Origin: a virus
Strand: one strand, 5' to 3'
Virus record (IMG/VR): IMGVR_UViG_3300025466_000012
Coordinates: 124,001 to 188,000 of that record
DNA length: 64,000 nucleotides
Below are positions 22,647 to 30,814 of the stretch, one piece after another. A program made the position numbers and the translations under genes. Numbering within the stretch: the first letter of the stretch is position 1; each line of letters opens with the position of its first letter. The notes under the pieces were generated by a model that worked only from the letters and a program-made list of their open reading frames with translations, had not been told where the DNA came from and searched no databases.

Positions 22647-23584
22647 TGTCTTTGCCTTCAACAGGTACAATCAGCCTAAAGGATATACAAAATGAGTTTG
22701 GAGGGTCCAATCCAATTTCACTCAGTGAGTATTACAAGAATGGACCTTATGTGACGGCCACAGATTATGCTCCCAATGTGCCGACCAGCGGTACAATAAG
22801 CCTCAGCAATTTTTATGGAGCCAAAAAAAACACGTTGCAAACTGTTATCTTGACCTCAGGATCCAGTTGGACAGCTCCCAGCACTGTGATCGGCTCACTC
22901 AGTGTCTTGGTTGTTGGTGGTGGAGGTGGGGGCGGAACCGGTACAGCACGCTATCACGGCAGTTCCAATGGTGGTGGTGGCGGTGGCGGTAACGGTGGGG
23001 TGGTATCAGACACTGTTTCGGTAACGCCTGGAACAACCTACACATATATCATCGGGTCCGCAGGTTCTGGAGCTGCAGCCGGCTCAGCCGGCGCCGGCGC
23101 CGCAGGCTCAAACACCACTATATTTGGATTGACTGCTTATGGTGGTGCAGGTGGTGCCGGGCAGGGCGGAAACAGCGCCACAGTCAGTCCAGGTGGCGGT
23201 GGCGGCGGTGCTGGGTGCAACGGTGACCAAGGCAACAGTGCCAATTCTGCCGGTGGTAGCCAAGGCTATGCTGGAGGCAGTTCAGGAGGTGGCAACATCA
23301 ACGATACTGATTTTGGAGCAGGCGGCGGCGGATTCAGTGGACCAGGCGGCAATTACGATGGAAATTCCGGACTGGGCGGAACCGGATACAACGACCCAAC
23401 TCTGGGCGGCATAGCCGGTGGAGGAAATGGTGGTGCTGGTTATGGGCGTGCATCAAATGGGTATGGTGGCGGTGCCAGCAATGAATCAGCCACCAACTAC
23501 GGTGGTGGTGGTGGCGGTGGTCCGTCAGGCGGGCCCGGTGGCAACGGATATCAAGGTGCCATAGTGATCCAGGGCTATTGGTAG
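22646..23584 (+). CDS. Glycine-rich fibre tip/adhesin
   Basis: 312 residues. N-terminal ISLKDIQNEFGGSNPISLSE and a second copy of the ISLSNFYGA element mark a fibre-binding segment. It is followed by a beta-hairpin (VLVVGGGGGGG) and about 200 residues of poly-Gly patches, as in phage receptor-binding tips (T4 gp38-like, Gly-rich type) that form polyglycine-II bundles with variable loops between them. Translational coupling to the upstream shaft protein supports this. Receptor unknown. Confidence 0.85.
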   Translation: MSLPSTGTISLKDIQNEFGGSNPISLSEYYKNGPYVTATDYAPNVPTSGTISLSNFYGAKKNTLQTVILTSGSSWTAPSTVIGSLSVLVVGGGGGGGTGTARYHGSSNGGGGGGGNGGVVSDTVSVTPGTTYTYIIGSAGSGAAAGSAGAGAAGSNTTIFGLTAYGGAGGAGQGGNSATVSPGGGGGGAGCNGDQGNSANSAGGSQGYAGGSSGGGNINDTDFGAGGGGFSGPGGNYDGNSGLGGTGYNDPTLGGIAGGGNGGAGYGRASNGYGGGASNESATNYGGGGGGGPSGGPGGNGYQGAIVIQGYW

Positions 23585-23587
23585 ACG

Positions 23588-23595
23588 ACTAAATA
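23588..23595 (+). promoter_or_regulatory. T4-type late promoter candidate
   Basis: ACTAAATA four bases after the preceding stop codon and 23 bp before the ATG at 23619, with GAGGA as ribosome-binding site. Confidence 0.6.
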
Positions 23596-23618
23596 ACTTA
23601 CACTTTTGAGGATTATAC

Positions 23619-24494
23619 ATGACCAGCCAGATCAACCCATACAACATAGACGGAACCTATCCAATCGCTGGACAGGACAACAACAGCCAGGGTTTCCGTA
23701 CCAATTTTACAAATACTCAGACCAATTTTGAGTATGCTGCACAGGAAATAACCAATCTACAAAACAACGTGATTTTGAAAGCGGCCTTGACTGGAACGCA
23801 ACTCAACAACAACATGAATGGTAGCCTGCTGTCCAACGCACAACTACAGCAAATGACCCAAACTGTGGTTGCCTTGGGCACCGTGACTGCCACAGCCACC
23901 TTGAACTATGCAGCCGGGCCATACACCACATTTACCACGGGCAGTAGCGTGATCTTGGCCTTTACCAATTTACCGGCGACTGGAAAGCTGGCCCAATGGG
24001 CTGCGGCCATCACAGTGGCCAGTACCAGCCATGTTGTGACCTTGCCAGCCGCAGTTACACTAAATGCACAAGGCATAGTGGGATTTAACCCGGGCACCAA
24101 CGCAATCTCGTTTGCCAACACCGGCACTTACACATTTGCATTCAGCACCACGGATGGTGGCAACACTGTGACTGTGAACGAAATCAACAAAGAACTGGAA
24201 CCATTCAACGGTGGCCAGGAGACCTTGGCCAGTGCTGGAGCAGCCAGTCTGGCTGTGACCACCAGCTGGTTCAATACCGCGGGCACAGCCACCTTGGCTG
24301 ATGGTGTGACTGGTCAGATCAAGGTATTGGCTCAAACTGTGTCGGCCAGCATGGTGGTCACAGTGGCCAATGTCGGATGGAAGGCTTCAGGATCAGGTAC
24401 CATAACCCTGGGCAGTATCGGAACTGCGTGTACCTTGCAATTTATTGACGGTGATTGGCTGTGTATCGGCAATAATGGTTGCGTGTTTGCTTGA
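23619..24494 (+). CDS. Tail fibre / receptor-binding protein
   Basis: 291 residues. N-terminus QINPYNIDGTYPIAGQDNNS, then QGFRTNFTNT, a motif of phage fibre proteins that dock to the tail. The middle helix (QEITNLQNNVILKAAL) is a probable trimeric coiled coil; the rest is beta-rich, Ala/Thr/Gly-rich, ending in a small domain with ACTLQFIDGDWLCIGNNG. Preceded by a late promoter motif. Last gene of the fibre block. Confidence 0.8.
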   Translation: MTSQINPYNIDGTYPIAGQDNNSQGFRTNFTNTQTNFEYAAQEITNLQNNVILKAALTGTQLNNNMNGSLLSNAQLQQMTQTVVALGTVTATATLNYAAGPYTTFTTGSSVILAFTNLPATGKLAQWAAAITVASTSHVVTLPAAVTLNAQGIVGFNPGTNAISFANTGTYTFAFSTTDGGNTVTVNEINKELEPFNGGQETLASAGAASLAVTTSWFNTAGTATLADGVTGQIKVLAQTVSASMVVTVANVGWKASGSGTITLGSIGTACTLQFIDGDWLCIGNNGCVFA

Positions 24495-24519
24495 TCTTTT
24501 GCAGCTGATCGTGTACAAT
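24491..24519 (+). promoter_or_regulatory. Sigma70-type promoter
   Basis: TTGATC (24491-24496) and TACAAT (24514-24519) with a 17-bp spacer. The ATG at 24525 lies only six bases after the -10 box, so the transcript may be leaderless for that gene. Confidence 0.65.
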
Positions 24520-24524
24520 AAGGT

Positions 24525-24746
24525 ATGGAACATCCGTTAATCTCCAACCTTGACCACATGACCGAACAAGAGCTGTTGGATCGTGTCAATGAACTCAACA
24601 AAAAACTGGGCATAGCCTATCGTATCGGAAATGGGCACTTGTGCAATCAGCTCAGAATGGCCATCGAGACTTTCCAAGGCAAGTATCTGGAAAAGATACG
24701 CAAAAATCCCGACAACAATTTTGACGAAATCATAGACATTTCATGA
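24525..24746 (+). CDS. Small conserved T4-type phage protein
   Basis: 73 residues, all helical (DHMTEQELLDRVNELNKKLG, IGNGHLCNQLRMAIETFQG), ending in an acidic tail. Closely similar small proteins are widespread in T4-like aquatic phages next to the following two genes. Function unknown. ATGA overlap with the gene at 24743 suggests coupled expression. Confidence 0.72.
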   Translation: MEHPLISNLDHMTEQELLDRVNELNKKLGIAYRIGNGHLCNQLRMAIETFQGKYLEKIRKNPDNNFDEIIDIS

Positions 24747-25345
24747 ACGTGCGATTGAAGAAAAATCTGCATTTTACCATGGGTGTCTGGCATGCAGATC
24801 AGCTGGTCATGAACAGCTACATGGTCGATCTATATTTGCACACCAACACAGCAGATTCGGCCGAACAGAACATAGCATTCGAAAGACTCAAGTATTTTGT
24901 GTACGGTGAACTGGACAGCAGCATCATGCTAGATCAGCAGGCCGTACCCAAATGCCAACAACTGATGTCAGCCGGATTGCGAATCACTACCATGCCGCAT
25001 GAACTGGTTGATCAATTGGTGGGAATCATGCTATACTACAAGCTGAATGCCATCATGGAACAACGTATCGTGATCACGGATGTAGAAATCAGCAGCAATT
25101 TGGGCGACCATATAGTGTACATGCACAATCAGGACGAACACAGTCAAGATCTAGACCGACCCGCCTGGTGGACCACCGCAGATCTAGCGCATTGTGATCA
25201 TGATCTGATCGAATCCAGCAACATAGTCAATATCAATCGAGTCAGGTCCTGGCGAGAACTGGAACTGGATTGGCCAGTGGTGCATGCTACAGAATCTGGC
25301 AACATAGTGTCCTTTAGCGATCTCAAACGAAATGATACAGAATAA
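24743..25345 (+). CDS. Conserved T4-type phage protein of unknown function
   Basis: 200 residues. N-terminal half MNVRLKKNLHFTMGVWHADQ followed by EQNIAFERLKYFVYGELDSS; C-terminal half contains PAWWTTADLAHCDHD. The arrangement with the flanking small helical gene and the DnaE-like fragment is one I recognise from other T4-like phages, but no enzyme family is assigned. Overlaps the next gene by 14 bases. Confidence 0.7.
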   Translation: MNVRLKKNLHFTMGVWHADQLVMNSYMVDLYLHTNTADSAEQNIAFERLKYFVYGELDSSIMLDQQAVPKCQQLMSAGLRITTMPHELVDQLVGIMLYYKLNAIMEQRIVITDVEISSNLGDHIVYMHNQDEHSQDLDRPAWWTTADLAHCDHDLIESSNIVNINRVRSWRELELDWPVVHATESGNIVSFSDLKRNDTE

Positions 25346-25853
25346 ATTTGGTGAAATGATATTTTCCGAAAGCGATGTGTGTGACTTGATCATGCAAGGA
25401 CACACCGCGGAATCCCTACAAGGCATGTTGGTAGATGCGTCGGTTGATATCGAACAGATCGTACGCTATGTACAGCTGGCAGCCGATACTTTTACTCGTC
25501 CGGTCTTGGAAACCAGCAACATGTCAGTACTGGACTATGATCTAGAACAGCAGAGACATTGGCACATGCCGGCACAATATCAACAACTGGACATAGCCCA
25601 GCATGTGCTGAGCCTGTGTGAAACTGATGCCGAACTGCAACGCTGTGGCCAGGAACTGTTGCTGTATCAGGAACGAAATCTGTTTCCGTTGTTGCAGTAT
25701 CTTGCATATCTGGTGGATGTCATGCGTGACAATCATGTGATCTGGGGAGTTGGTCGCGGCAGCAGCGTGGCCAGTTATGTTTTATACAAGCTGGGAGTAC
25801 ATCGCATTGACAGCTTGTACTATGATTTATCAGTTGAAGAATTTTTGCGTTAA
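25332..25853 (+). CDS. Protein with DNA polymerase III alpha (DnaE)-like C-terminal motif
   Basis: 173 residues. The C-terminal 40 residues (VIWGVGRGSSVASYVLYKLG then VHRIDSLYYDLSVEEFL) match the conserved GxxxGxGRGSxxGSLVxYxLGIxxIDPLxYxLLFERFL segment of bacterial replicase PolIII alpha. The catalytic aspartates, thumb, OB and PHP exonuclease domains are absent, so it cannot be a polymerase. It may have kept the segment as a protein- or DNA-binding element, or interfere with the host replicase; the phage has its own family B polymerase at 60769. It precedes chaperonin and replication genes. Confidence 0.75.
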   Translation: MIQNKFGEMIFSESDVCDLIMQGHTAESLQGMLVDASVDIEQIVRYVQLAADTFTRPVLETSNMSVLDYDLEQQRHWHMPAQYQQLDIAQHVLSLCETDAELQRCGQELLLYQERNLFPLLQYLAYLVDVMRDNHVIWGVGRGSSVASYVLYKLGVHRIDSLYYDLSVEEFLR

Positions 25854-25856
25854 ATA
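25849..25856 (+). promoter_or_regulatory. T4-type late promoter candidate
   Basis: GTTAAATA overlapping the stop codon of the DnaE-like gene, 22 bp before the ATG at 25879, with GGAGGG as ribosome-binding site. Confidence 0.55.
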
Positions 25857-25878
25857 AACATCTCTTGGAGGGCAACAA

Positions 25879-26358
25879 ATGACCAAAAAAATATACACAA
25901 CAGCACAAGGCAAATCAGTGGACCTGGGTGCTATAGTTTTGAAAAATCAACATGTGCGTGCAGTGGGTAACATGAATGTGAATGCACGCGGTGATCTCTT
26001 GGACGGCAGCAGTCGAGTGATTGATACCAGAAACAACCAAGTCACACAACAGCTGGCCAAAACCACACAACCGTCTACAGTCAGCAACCGGCCTTTGCAT
26101 ACCAGTACTGTGGCTGCACGACGCAACAGCGACCCTGGTACACCTACGGTAACACCAGCAGTCGCACAACCTGTTCCGGTACCAGATACAACGGTGGCCG
26201 TTGATCCTGTGATCGCACCACCGTCTGACACAATACCCGCAGAATCAACACAGGGTGGACTGGCAGCGGCCATGGCACGATCAAGAACTGTGACACAAGA
26301 AAAATTGGTCAATCCCAAAGAAGCTCTCAAACTCAAACCAGGAATACAAAAACTATGA
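25879..26358 (+). CDS. Conserved phage protein, probably virion-associated
   Basis: 159 residues. The N-terminal third (TAQGKSVDLGAIVLKNQHVR then AVGNMNVNARGD) is a well-conserved block in T4-like phages; the middle is a disordered Thr/Pro/Val-rich linker; the C-terminus (VNPKEALKLKPGIQKL) is basic. Preceded by a late-type promoter and a strong ribosome-binding site, which fits a structural or assembly role. Coupled to the GroES-like gene by ATGA. Confidence 0.7.
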   Translation: MTKKIYTTAQGKSVDLGAIVLKNQHVRAVGNMNVNARGDLLDGSSRVIDTRNNQVTQQLAKTTQPSTVSNRPLHTSTVAARRNSDPGTPTVTPAVAQPVPVPDTTVAVDPVIAPPSDTIPAESTQGGLAAAMARSRTVTQEKLVNPKEALKLKPGIQKL

Positions 26359-26741
26359 CAGCCAAAGCCGCTTATGCTCCACACATAATTGCACAACATC
26401 AATTGCGTGCATTGAAAAAAGATGTGATCGTGACCGACATGGTGTTTGATGTGCGTATCACACAAAGCGGCATCATTTTGCCCAACGACAACGGTACTGG
26501 TCTGGGTATCAGACCCAGATGGGGTCAAGTGTATGCAGTGGGTCCTGAACAGACCGATATTCAAGTAGGACAATGGGTATGTGTGGCGCATGGCAGATGG
26601 ACTCGAGGAATTGACATCGAAGATGAATCGGGCAAAAGAGCCATACGCAAGATTGATCCTGCAGACGTTCTACTGGTTTCAGACCGTTGCCCGCAAGATG
26701 AAAGCATGGGCGATGCAGTACATGTGCCCAAAATGTCCTGA
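26355..26741 (+). CDS. GroES/gp31-like co-chaperonin
   Basis: 128 residues. The core has a co-chaperonin barrel pattern: ALKKDVIVTDM, then a mobile-loop-like region with SGIILPNDNG, then GQVYAVGPEQTDIQVGQWVC and a C-terminal IDPADVLLV. Phage gp31-type proteins replace host GroES on GroEL to fold the large major capsid protein. The sequence is longer than host GroES (about 97 aa), as phage versions often are. Coupled to the upstream gene by ATGA. The GQWVCVAHGRW loop is unusual, so a small part of the function may differ. Confidence 0.75.
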   Translation: MTAKAAYAPHIIAQHQLRALKKDVIVTDMVFDVRITQSGIILPNDNGTGLGIRPRWGQVYAVGPEQTDIQVGQWVCVAHGRWTRGIDIEDESGKRAIRKIDPADVLLVSDRCPQDESMGDAVHVPKMS

Positions 26742-26744
26742 TTG

Positions 26745-26969
26745 ATGGGTTTCCAAAAACCCAATATTGAACCGGCCTATCAGGCTGTGCGTGGTGTACT
26801 GACAGAAATACACAGTCCATACAACGACGGTTTTACCGGAAGCAGTTGCAAACAAGAACTGTATGTGTTAAAATGTTGGTTAGAGGACGAATACAATCGT
26901 TTGCCAACATTTGCCGGAGAAGAAAAATGGGAACAGGAACGCCTGATAATCAAACTGAAACAGCCATAG
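26745..26969 (+). CDS. Small conserved phage protein
   Basis: 74 residues from the ATG at 26745; an in-frame TTG at 26742 directly precedes it. The segment SPYNDGFTGSSCKQELYVLK then CWLEDEYNRLPTF, ending in EEKWEQERLIIKL, is a well-conserved small family of T4-like phages. Function unknown. Its last 43 bases overlap the following zinc-binding ORF. Confidence 0.7.
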   Translation: MGFQKPNIEPAYQAVRGVLTEIHSPYNDGFTGSSCKQELYVLKCWLEDEYNRLPTFAGEEKWEQERLIIKLKQP

Positions 26970-27124
26970 TGCCGTGTCACATCTGTGGACAGGTTCCAAG
27001 CGCAGCCTGTGACTGGCGACAAGGTCGTTGTCCCTATCACAAAAGTCTTTTGGAGCAGATCCTGGACGACAACCACAAGGCAAGATTTTTCAATCTACTG
27101 AACTGGTTCAACAAGAAAAAATGA
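26927..27124 (+). CDS. Small zinc-binding-type protein
   Basis: 65 residues from the ATG at 26927. Two Cys/His clusters are visible: CHICGQVPSAACDW and GRCPYH, arranged like a small zinc ribbon or treble clef. Similar C-x-x-C...SAACD-x-x-x-GRCPxH proteins occur in T4-like phages. The overlap with the previous gene is long for this genome, but the following gene begins with an ATGA overlap on this ORF's stop, which supports it. Confidence 0.65.
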   Translation: MGTGTPDNQTETAIVPCHICGQVPSAACDWRQGRCPYHKSLLEQILDDNHKARFFNLLNWFNKKK

Positions 27125-27558
27125 TCCTGGCCTTGCGCGATGACCTCATGGTGCAACAGCAGTTGCCTGGTGGGTTGGATTCTGGGCTAGGTGCCTGGCA
27201 ACACATGACCGCTGTAATCATGTTGAACCAGACTGGTCGCAAGCCGGTCAAAACAGTAGCGCCTATATTTTGGAATCGTTGGAAAAGTCCCTACTCATTC
27301 CTGCACGCCACCGAACAAGAAGTCAAGGATGTGATCTGGCCCTTGGGTATGGTCAACGTTCGCTACAAGCGATTGCATCAAATGAGCAGAGACTTTTTGA
27401 CTTGGGACGGCCGAGATGCTACAATATTGTATGGCATCGGCAAGTATGGATCAGACAGCTATGAGATATTCTTCAAGCAGAACTACTCAGTCAATCCCAC
27501 TGACAAAGAACTTAAACGCTATCTACTAGAGGAAATTTATGAAAGAACTATGGACTGA
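27121..27558 (+). CDS. HhH-GPD DNA glycosylase-like protein
   Basis: 145 residues from the ATG at 27121 (ATGA overlap; upstream in-frame extension rejected). The arrangement resembles endonuclease III/MBD4-type glycosylases: AVIMLNQTGRKPVKTVAPIF, TEQEVKDVIWPLGMVNVRYK, the helix-hairpin-helix LYGIGKYGSDSYEIF, and an Asp in NPTDKELKRYL at the place of the catalytic Asp. No [4Fe-4S] cluster Cys are present. Such enzymes remove damaged or mismatched bases. It could protect phage DNA or act on modified bases. It overlaps the clamp-loader gene by 20 bases, in line with a DNA-repair or replication role. Confidence 0.78.
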   Translation: MILALRDDLMVQQQLPGGLDSGLGAWQHMTAVIMLNQTGRKPVKTVAPIFWNRWKSPYSFLHATEQEVKDVIWPLGMVNVRYKRLHQMSRDFLTWDGRDATILYGIGKYGSDSYEIFFKQNYSVNPTDKELKRYLLEEIYERTMD

Positions 27559-28459
27559 GAAGTACCGTCCTGCCGCAGCAGCTGAATATGTGTTCACAGA
27601 TGACGCACAACGACAGCAGATCGAATCATGGATACGAGATCAGTCAATCCCGCACCTGTTGCTGAGCGGACGAGCCGGCACAGGCAAGACCACCTTGGCC
27701 AAGATGCTGATCAACGAACTCAATGTGGATGAATACGATGTCATGTACAGCAATGGTAGCAAAGAAGGTCGCAAGATTGAGTGGATCGACAAGCTGATCA
27801 ACTTTTGTCAAACCATGCCGTTTGGTCGTGTCAAGATTGTGTTGATTGATGAGGCCGATTATCTAAATCCCAACAGTGTACAACCGGCCTTGCGTAATCT
27901 CATGGAAGACTATAGCGAAACTGTGAGATTTATCATGACCTGCAATTATCCCAACAAGATTTTGCCAGCCCTGCACAGTCGTTGTCAAAATCTACAGATC
28001 AACCGAACTGATCTAACTGAGTTCACGGCACGAGCAGCCACTGTGTTGGTCACGGAAGCTGTGGAATTTGACCTAGATACTTTGGACAGCTATGTGCGTG
28101 CCACATATCCGGATCTGCGCAAGTGTTTGCAACTGCTACAGGCCAATAGTATCACAGGTGCCTTGATGCGACCCAGTGAAACAGACAGTGCAATCAAGGA
28201 CTGGCGATTGGATGCTGTTGAACTTTTCAAAGCTGGTCGCACACGTGAAGCCAGGACCTTGATCTGTAATCAAGCGTCCGGTGAAGACATGGACAGCCTG
28301 TTCCGCTGGATGTACGACAATTTGGAATTATGGAGCACGGATACGGAACAACAGGATCAGGCCATCGTGATCATCCGCAACGGCTTGGCCAATGTGCCCT
28401 TGGTTGCCGACCAAGAGATCAACATTAGTGCTACCTTAGTTGAGTTGTGTCAGCTATGA
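27539..28459 (+). CDS. 44: Sliding clamp loader large subunit (gp44-like)
   Basis: 306-residue AAA+ ATPase. Starts LWTEKYRP as in clamp loaders, then Walker A GRAGTGKTT (44-52), Walker B LIDEAD (102-107), a sensor with TCNYP and the SRC motif (LHSRCQNL) that acts across subunits. This fits T4 gp44, which with gp62 loads the gp45 clamp onto primed DNA for the gp43 polymerase. The next gene (28456) begins in its stop codon, in the usual place of the small subunit, but is much shorter than T4 gp62. Confidence 0.92.
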   Translation: MKELWTEKYRPAAAAEYVFTDDAQRQQIESWIRDQSIPHLLLSGRAGTGKTTLAKMLINELNVDEYDVMYSNGSKEGRKIEWIDKLINFCQTMPFGRVKIVLIDEADYLNPNSVQPALRNLMEDYSETVRFIMTCNYPNKILPALHSRCQNLQINRTDLTEFTARAATVLVTEAVEFDLDTLDSYVRATYPDLRKCLQLLQANSITGALMRPSETDSAIKDWRLDAVELFKAGRTREARTLICNQASGEDMDSLFRWMYDNLELWSTDTEQQDQAIVIIRNGLANVPLVADQEINISATLVELCQL

Positions 28460-28746
28460 GATACCTACTGTTAACCTATTATCGCGATGCTCGCGGACAG
28501 GCCAACGAAGTCATGACTGTGAGCCGCAAATTAAAAACCCGCGATTTACAAACGGCCAATACCATACTTGACTTTAGAGATCAATGTGTCGTAAAATGTA
28601 CTATAGAAGGAAACAGTGTGCCTAAAGATTGGAATCACATTGTGAGTTATTATTACCAACACTACTCGGCCACTATAGAAAGACTGTTTAATGAAAATGG
28701 ACACGAAATCAAAATCGAAAAACTCCAATCGACTGATCCTAACTGA
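28456..28746 (+). CDS. Small conserved phage protein after clamp loader
   Basis: 96 residues from the ATG at 28456 (ATGA overlap with the gp44-like stop). The pattern YLLLTYYRDARGQANEVMTV, then ILDFRDQCVVKC and DWNHIVSYYYQHY is one of a small family found in T4-like aquatic phages. It lies in the usual position of the clamp-loader small subunit (gp62) but is too short and shows no similarity I can recognise. Overlaps the next gene by 56 bases. Confidence 0.68.
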   Translation: MRYLLLTYYRDARGQANEVMTVSRKLKTRDLQTANTILDFRDQCVVKCTIEGNSVPKDWNHIVSYYYQHYSATIERLFNENGHEIKIEKLQSTDPN

Positions 28747-29302
28747 CTGTGACGGAGTGTTGTTGGACTGGGAATGGGCATTCAGCGTATGGATGCAGGA
28801 ACGTGGCTACACTCTCAGAGATGACAACAAGAAAAGCTATTACTTGCACAATCACTACAATGAGCTGACCGAAACCGATGCTCCGGCTGTGGTGCGAACA
28901 TTCAACGAAAGTGCCGCAATTGGATTCTTGCCAGCACTACGTGATAGTGCGCACTATGTGAGACTGTTGCACGAGCGTCATGGATACCGGTTTAGAGTGA
29001 TCACCAGCCTCAGTCTGGATCGCAACGCACAACGATTGCGTGGTAAAAATCTCAGAAAGATATTTGGCAATGCCATAGAAGATGTGATCTGTCTAGACAC
29101 CGGTGCTGACAAAGATTCGGCCCTGGAACCCTATCGCGATAGCGGATTATGGTGGCTGGAAGACAAACCAGCCAATGCCGATCTAGGGCATCAGCTGGGT
29201 TTGAAAAGCATCTTGATCGAACACGGACACAACATGTCGCATGAATGTGCGTATCCGATCGCCCGTGATTGGCAACGTGTTTATGAAATGATTACGGCCT
29301 AA
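28691..29302 (+). CDS. HAD-family phosphatase (5'-nucleotidase or polynucleotide 3'-phosphatase type)
   Basis: 203 residues. HAD motif I is LTDCDGVLLDWE with nucleophile Asp19 and acid/base Asp21; motif II is VITSLS; motif III/IV is the WLEDKPANADLG region. Residues between suggest a C1-cap. The sequence resembles phage HAD proteins annotated as 5'(3')-deoxyribonucleotidase. Such an enzyme could adjust nucleotide pools or repair DNA 3' ends. Start at 28691; a Met two codons later is equally possible. Ends convergently with phoH (4-bp overlap). Confidence 0.8.
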   Translation: MKMDTKSKSKNSNRLILTDCDGVLLDWEWAFSVWMQERGYTLRDDNKKSYYLHNHYNELTETDAPAVVRTFNESAAIGFLPALRDSAHYVRLLHERHGYRFRVITSLSLDRNAQRLRGKNLRKIFGNAIEDVICLDTGADKDSALEPYRDSGLWWLEDKPANADLGHQLGLKSILIEHGHNMSHECAYPIARDWQRVYEMITA

Positions 29303-30102
29303 TCAGCATACATTTTTAGAACCGATCCTATAATAGCATGGCGTTGCACATCGCGCCCGGTCAGTTTACAAACCACGATTCCCGACACAGTGTCCTGATC
29401 CAATCGACTGATCAAGTCTAGTAGACCGTTATCAGCAATTCGTTTGTCTGCTTGATCTGTGTCGCCCGTGATTACTATTTTTGAGCCCGACCCAATGCGG
29501 GTCATCAGCATTTTACACTGGGCTGGGGTAGCATTTTGCATTTCGTCAGCGATGATAAAACAGTCCTTAAAAGTACGACCTCTCATAAATCCCAAGGGTG
29601 CAATTTCGATGGTCTGTTCTTCTAACATATTAGTAATGTCCTGCTGTCTGTAATATTCACGCAAAATATCAGTTAATGGGCGAACCCATGGATCCATTTT
29701 TTGATTTAAATTACCTGGCAAAAATCCATGTTGCTCGTCCTCTACTGACACTGCCGGGCGGGTCAAGACTATCCGCTCACATTCACCTTGTCTAAGTGCT
29801 CGTACAGCGGCCAGCATGGCCAGGTAAGTTTTGCCGGTTCCGGCCGGTCCCACAGTGACCACTATGTGTTGGTCCGTGTCCTGTAGGGCCATGACCAAGT
29901 GTTCTTGATTCCGGGTACGTGGAATCAGCTCGACTGGCTTTGGCTGTCGCTGTCGGCGTACTTGATCGAAGTTTATGGTATTTTCTACTGGTGTCATACG
30001 GCGTTGTGCTTTTTGCGCTCGATTTCTGCTCAAAACAATCTCCCGGTGGGTTGGTTGAATGACAGCAGGATTGCTGTCACTGATATTTAGGTACTTGCAC
30101 AC
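29299..30102 (-). CDS. phoH: PhoH-like ATPase (minus strand)
   Basis: 267 residues. P-loop GPAGTGKT (85-92), then VLTRPAVSVEDEQHGFLPG, a Walker B-like FIIADEMQNATP, and KIVITGDTDQAD, which together are diagnostic for PhoH. It is a common T4-like and marine phage gene linked to phosphate stress, though its activity (probable RNA helicase/NTPase) remains debated. It is one of only two genes on the minus strand in the window, convergent with the HAD phosphatase gene and divergent from 30209. No consensus promoter is evident upstream on the minus strand. Confidence 0.93.
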   Translation of the reverse strand: MCKYLNISDSNPAVIQPTHREIVLSRNRAQKAQRRMTPVENTINFDQVRRQRQPKPVELIPRTRNQEHLVMALQDTDQHIVVTVGPAGTGKTYLAMLAAVRALRQGECERIVLTRPAVSVEDEQHGFLPGNLNQKMDPWVRPLTDILREYYRQQDITNMLEEQTIEIAPLGFMRGRTFKDCFIIADEMQNATPAQCKMLMTRIGSGSKIVITGDTDQADKRIADNGLLDLISRLDQDTVSGIVVCKLTGRDVQRHAIIGSVLKMYAD

Positions 30103-30195
30103 GGATCTTTTATAGGCACTGATAATTGAGTTTTTTGATCATAAGTATTTGACTAGGCTAGACAATCCGGCTTTTTCATTGCAGTGCGCCACTCG

Positions 30196-30203
30196 GCTAA
30201 ATA
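30196..30203 (+). promoter_or_regulatory. T4-type late promoter candidate
   Basis: GCTAAATA, five bases before the ATG at 30209, in the 106-bp space between phoH (minus) and the next plus-strand gene. Confidence 0.45.
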
Positions 30204-30208
30204 CTTGT

Positions 30209-30814
30209 ATGGCAAAAGACAATTTCCTCAACAACAAAGACCAGCCCTTGTTCAAGGACGGTGCCGACTACTGGCAGGTGGCAGAAAACATTCGTGATAT
30301 CTACATGAGCGAAGGCAGTCTCAGTACCTTGCTGGATTTTGAGCGAGTGTTGGACGAATTAGACCTATACGCTTTCAAAAACTGGGCCATAGGCGAACTG
30401 GTTTCAGGACCCGATATCGGCAAATATCGAGTAGGAGCCATATTCATGTGGCCCGAAAATCTCATGCCGGACCCTAGAGGCGGCACTAGACTACTGCCGT
30501 TTGACTGCGAGGTCAAGTACAAAAAGACCACCATGAAGATCCCGATCCGGATCGAGGATCCGTCCGACTACAGACCCGGTACCAAAAAAGCCCGTATCAC
30601 AGAAAAAAAGATTTGGCTGGTAGAAATCACCATGCCCAAGAGCCTCATGAGCGATATTCGTACCGGTTCGATTGAGCTGGAAGATCAGGACATTGATCTG
30701 GAAGAATTGGACAGTGCCTACGAGCAGGATCTAGACCAAGACAGTTATCAAAGCGACCAAAAGGCCGAAAATGCACAACAAAATCTACAAGCCCAAGCTA
30801 CCAGTCCTTTCTGA
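30209..30814 (+). CDS. Conserved T4-type phage protein, probably structural
   Basis: 201 residues from the ATG at 30209 (an upstream extension to 30149 is not supported). The N-terminal two thirds are well conserved in character: YWQVAENIRDIYMSEGSLST, YAFKNWAIGELVSGPDIGKY, MWPENLMPDPRGG and VKYKKTTMKIPIRIEDP. This resembles a widespread T4-like phage protein of unknown function, often near head or neck genes. The C-terminus is acidic and Gln-rich. Overlaps the next gene by 44 bases. Confidence 0.7.
   Translation: MAKDNFLNNKDQPLFKDGADYWQVAENIRDIYMSEGSLSTLLDFERVLDELDLYAFKNWAIGELVSGPDIGKYRVGAIFMWPENLMPDPRGGTRLLPFDCEVKYKKTTMKIPIRIEDPSDYRPGTKKARITEKKIWLVEITMPKSLMSDIRTGSIELEDQDIDLEELDSAYEQDLDQDSYQSDQKAENAQQNLQAQATSPF

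Noticed and set aside
28456-28746. Clamp-loader small subunit (gp62) assignment for the gene after gp44
   Set aside because: Position fits, but at 96 residues it is about half the expected length and no similarity is visible, so it is left as unknown.
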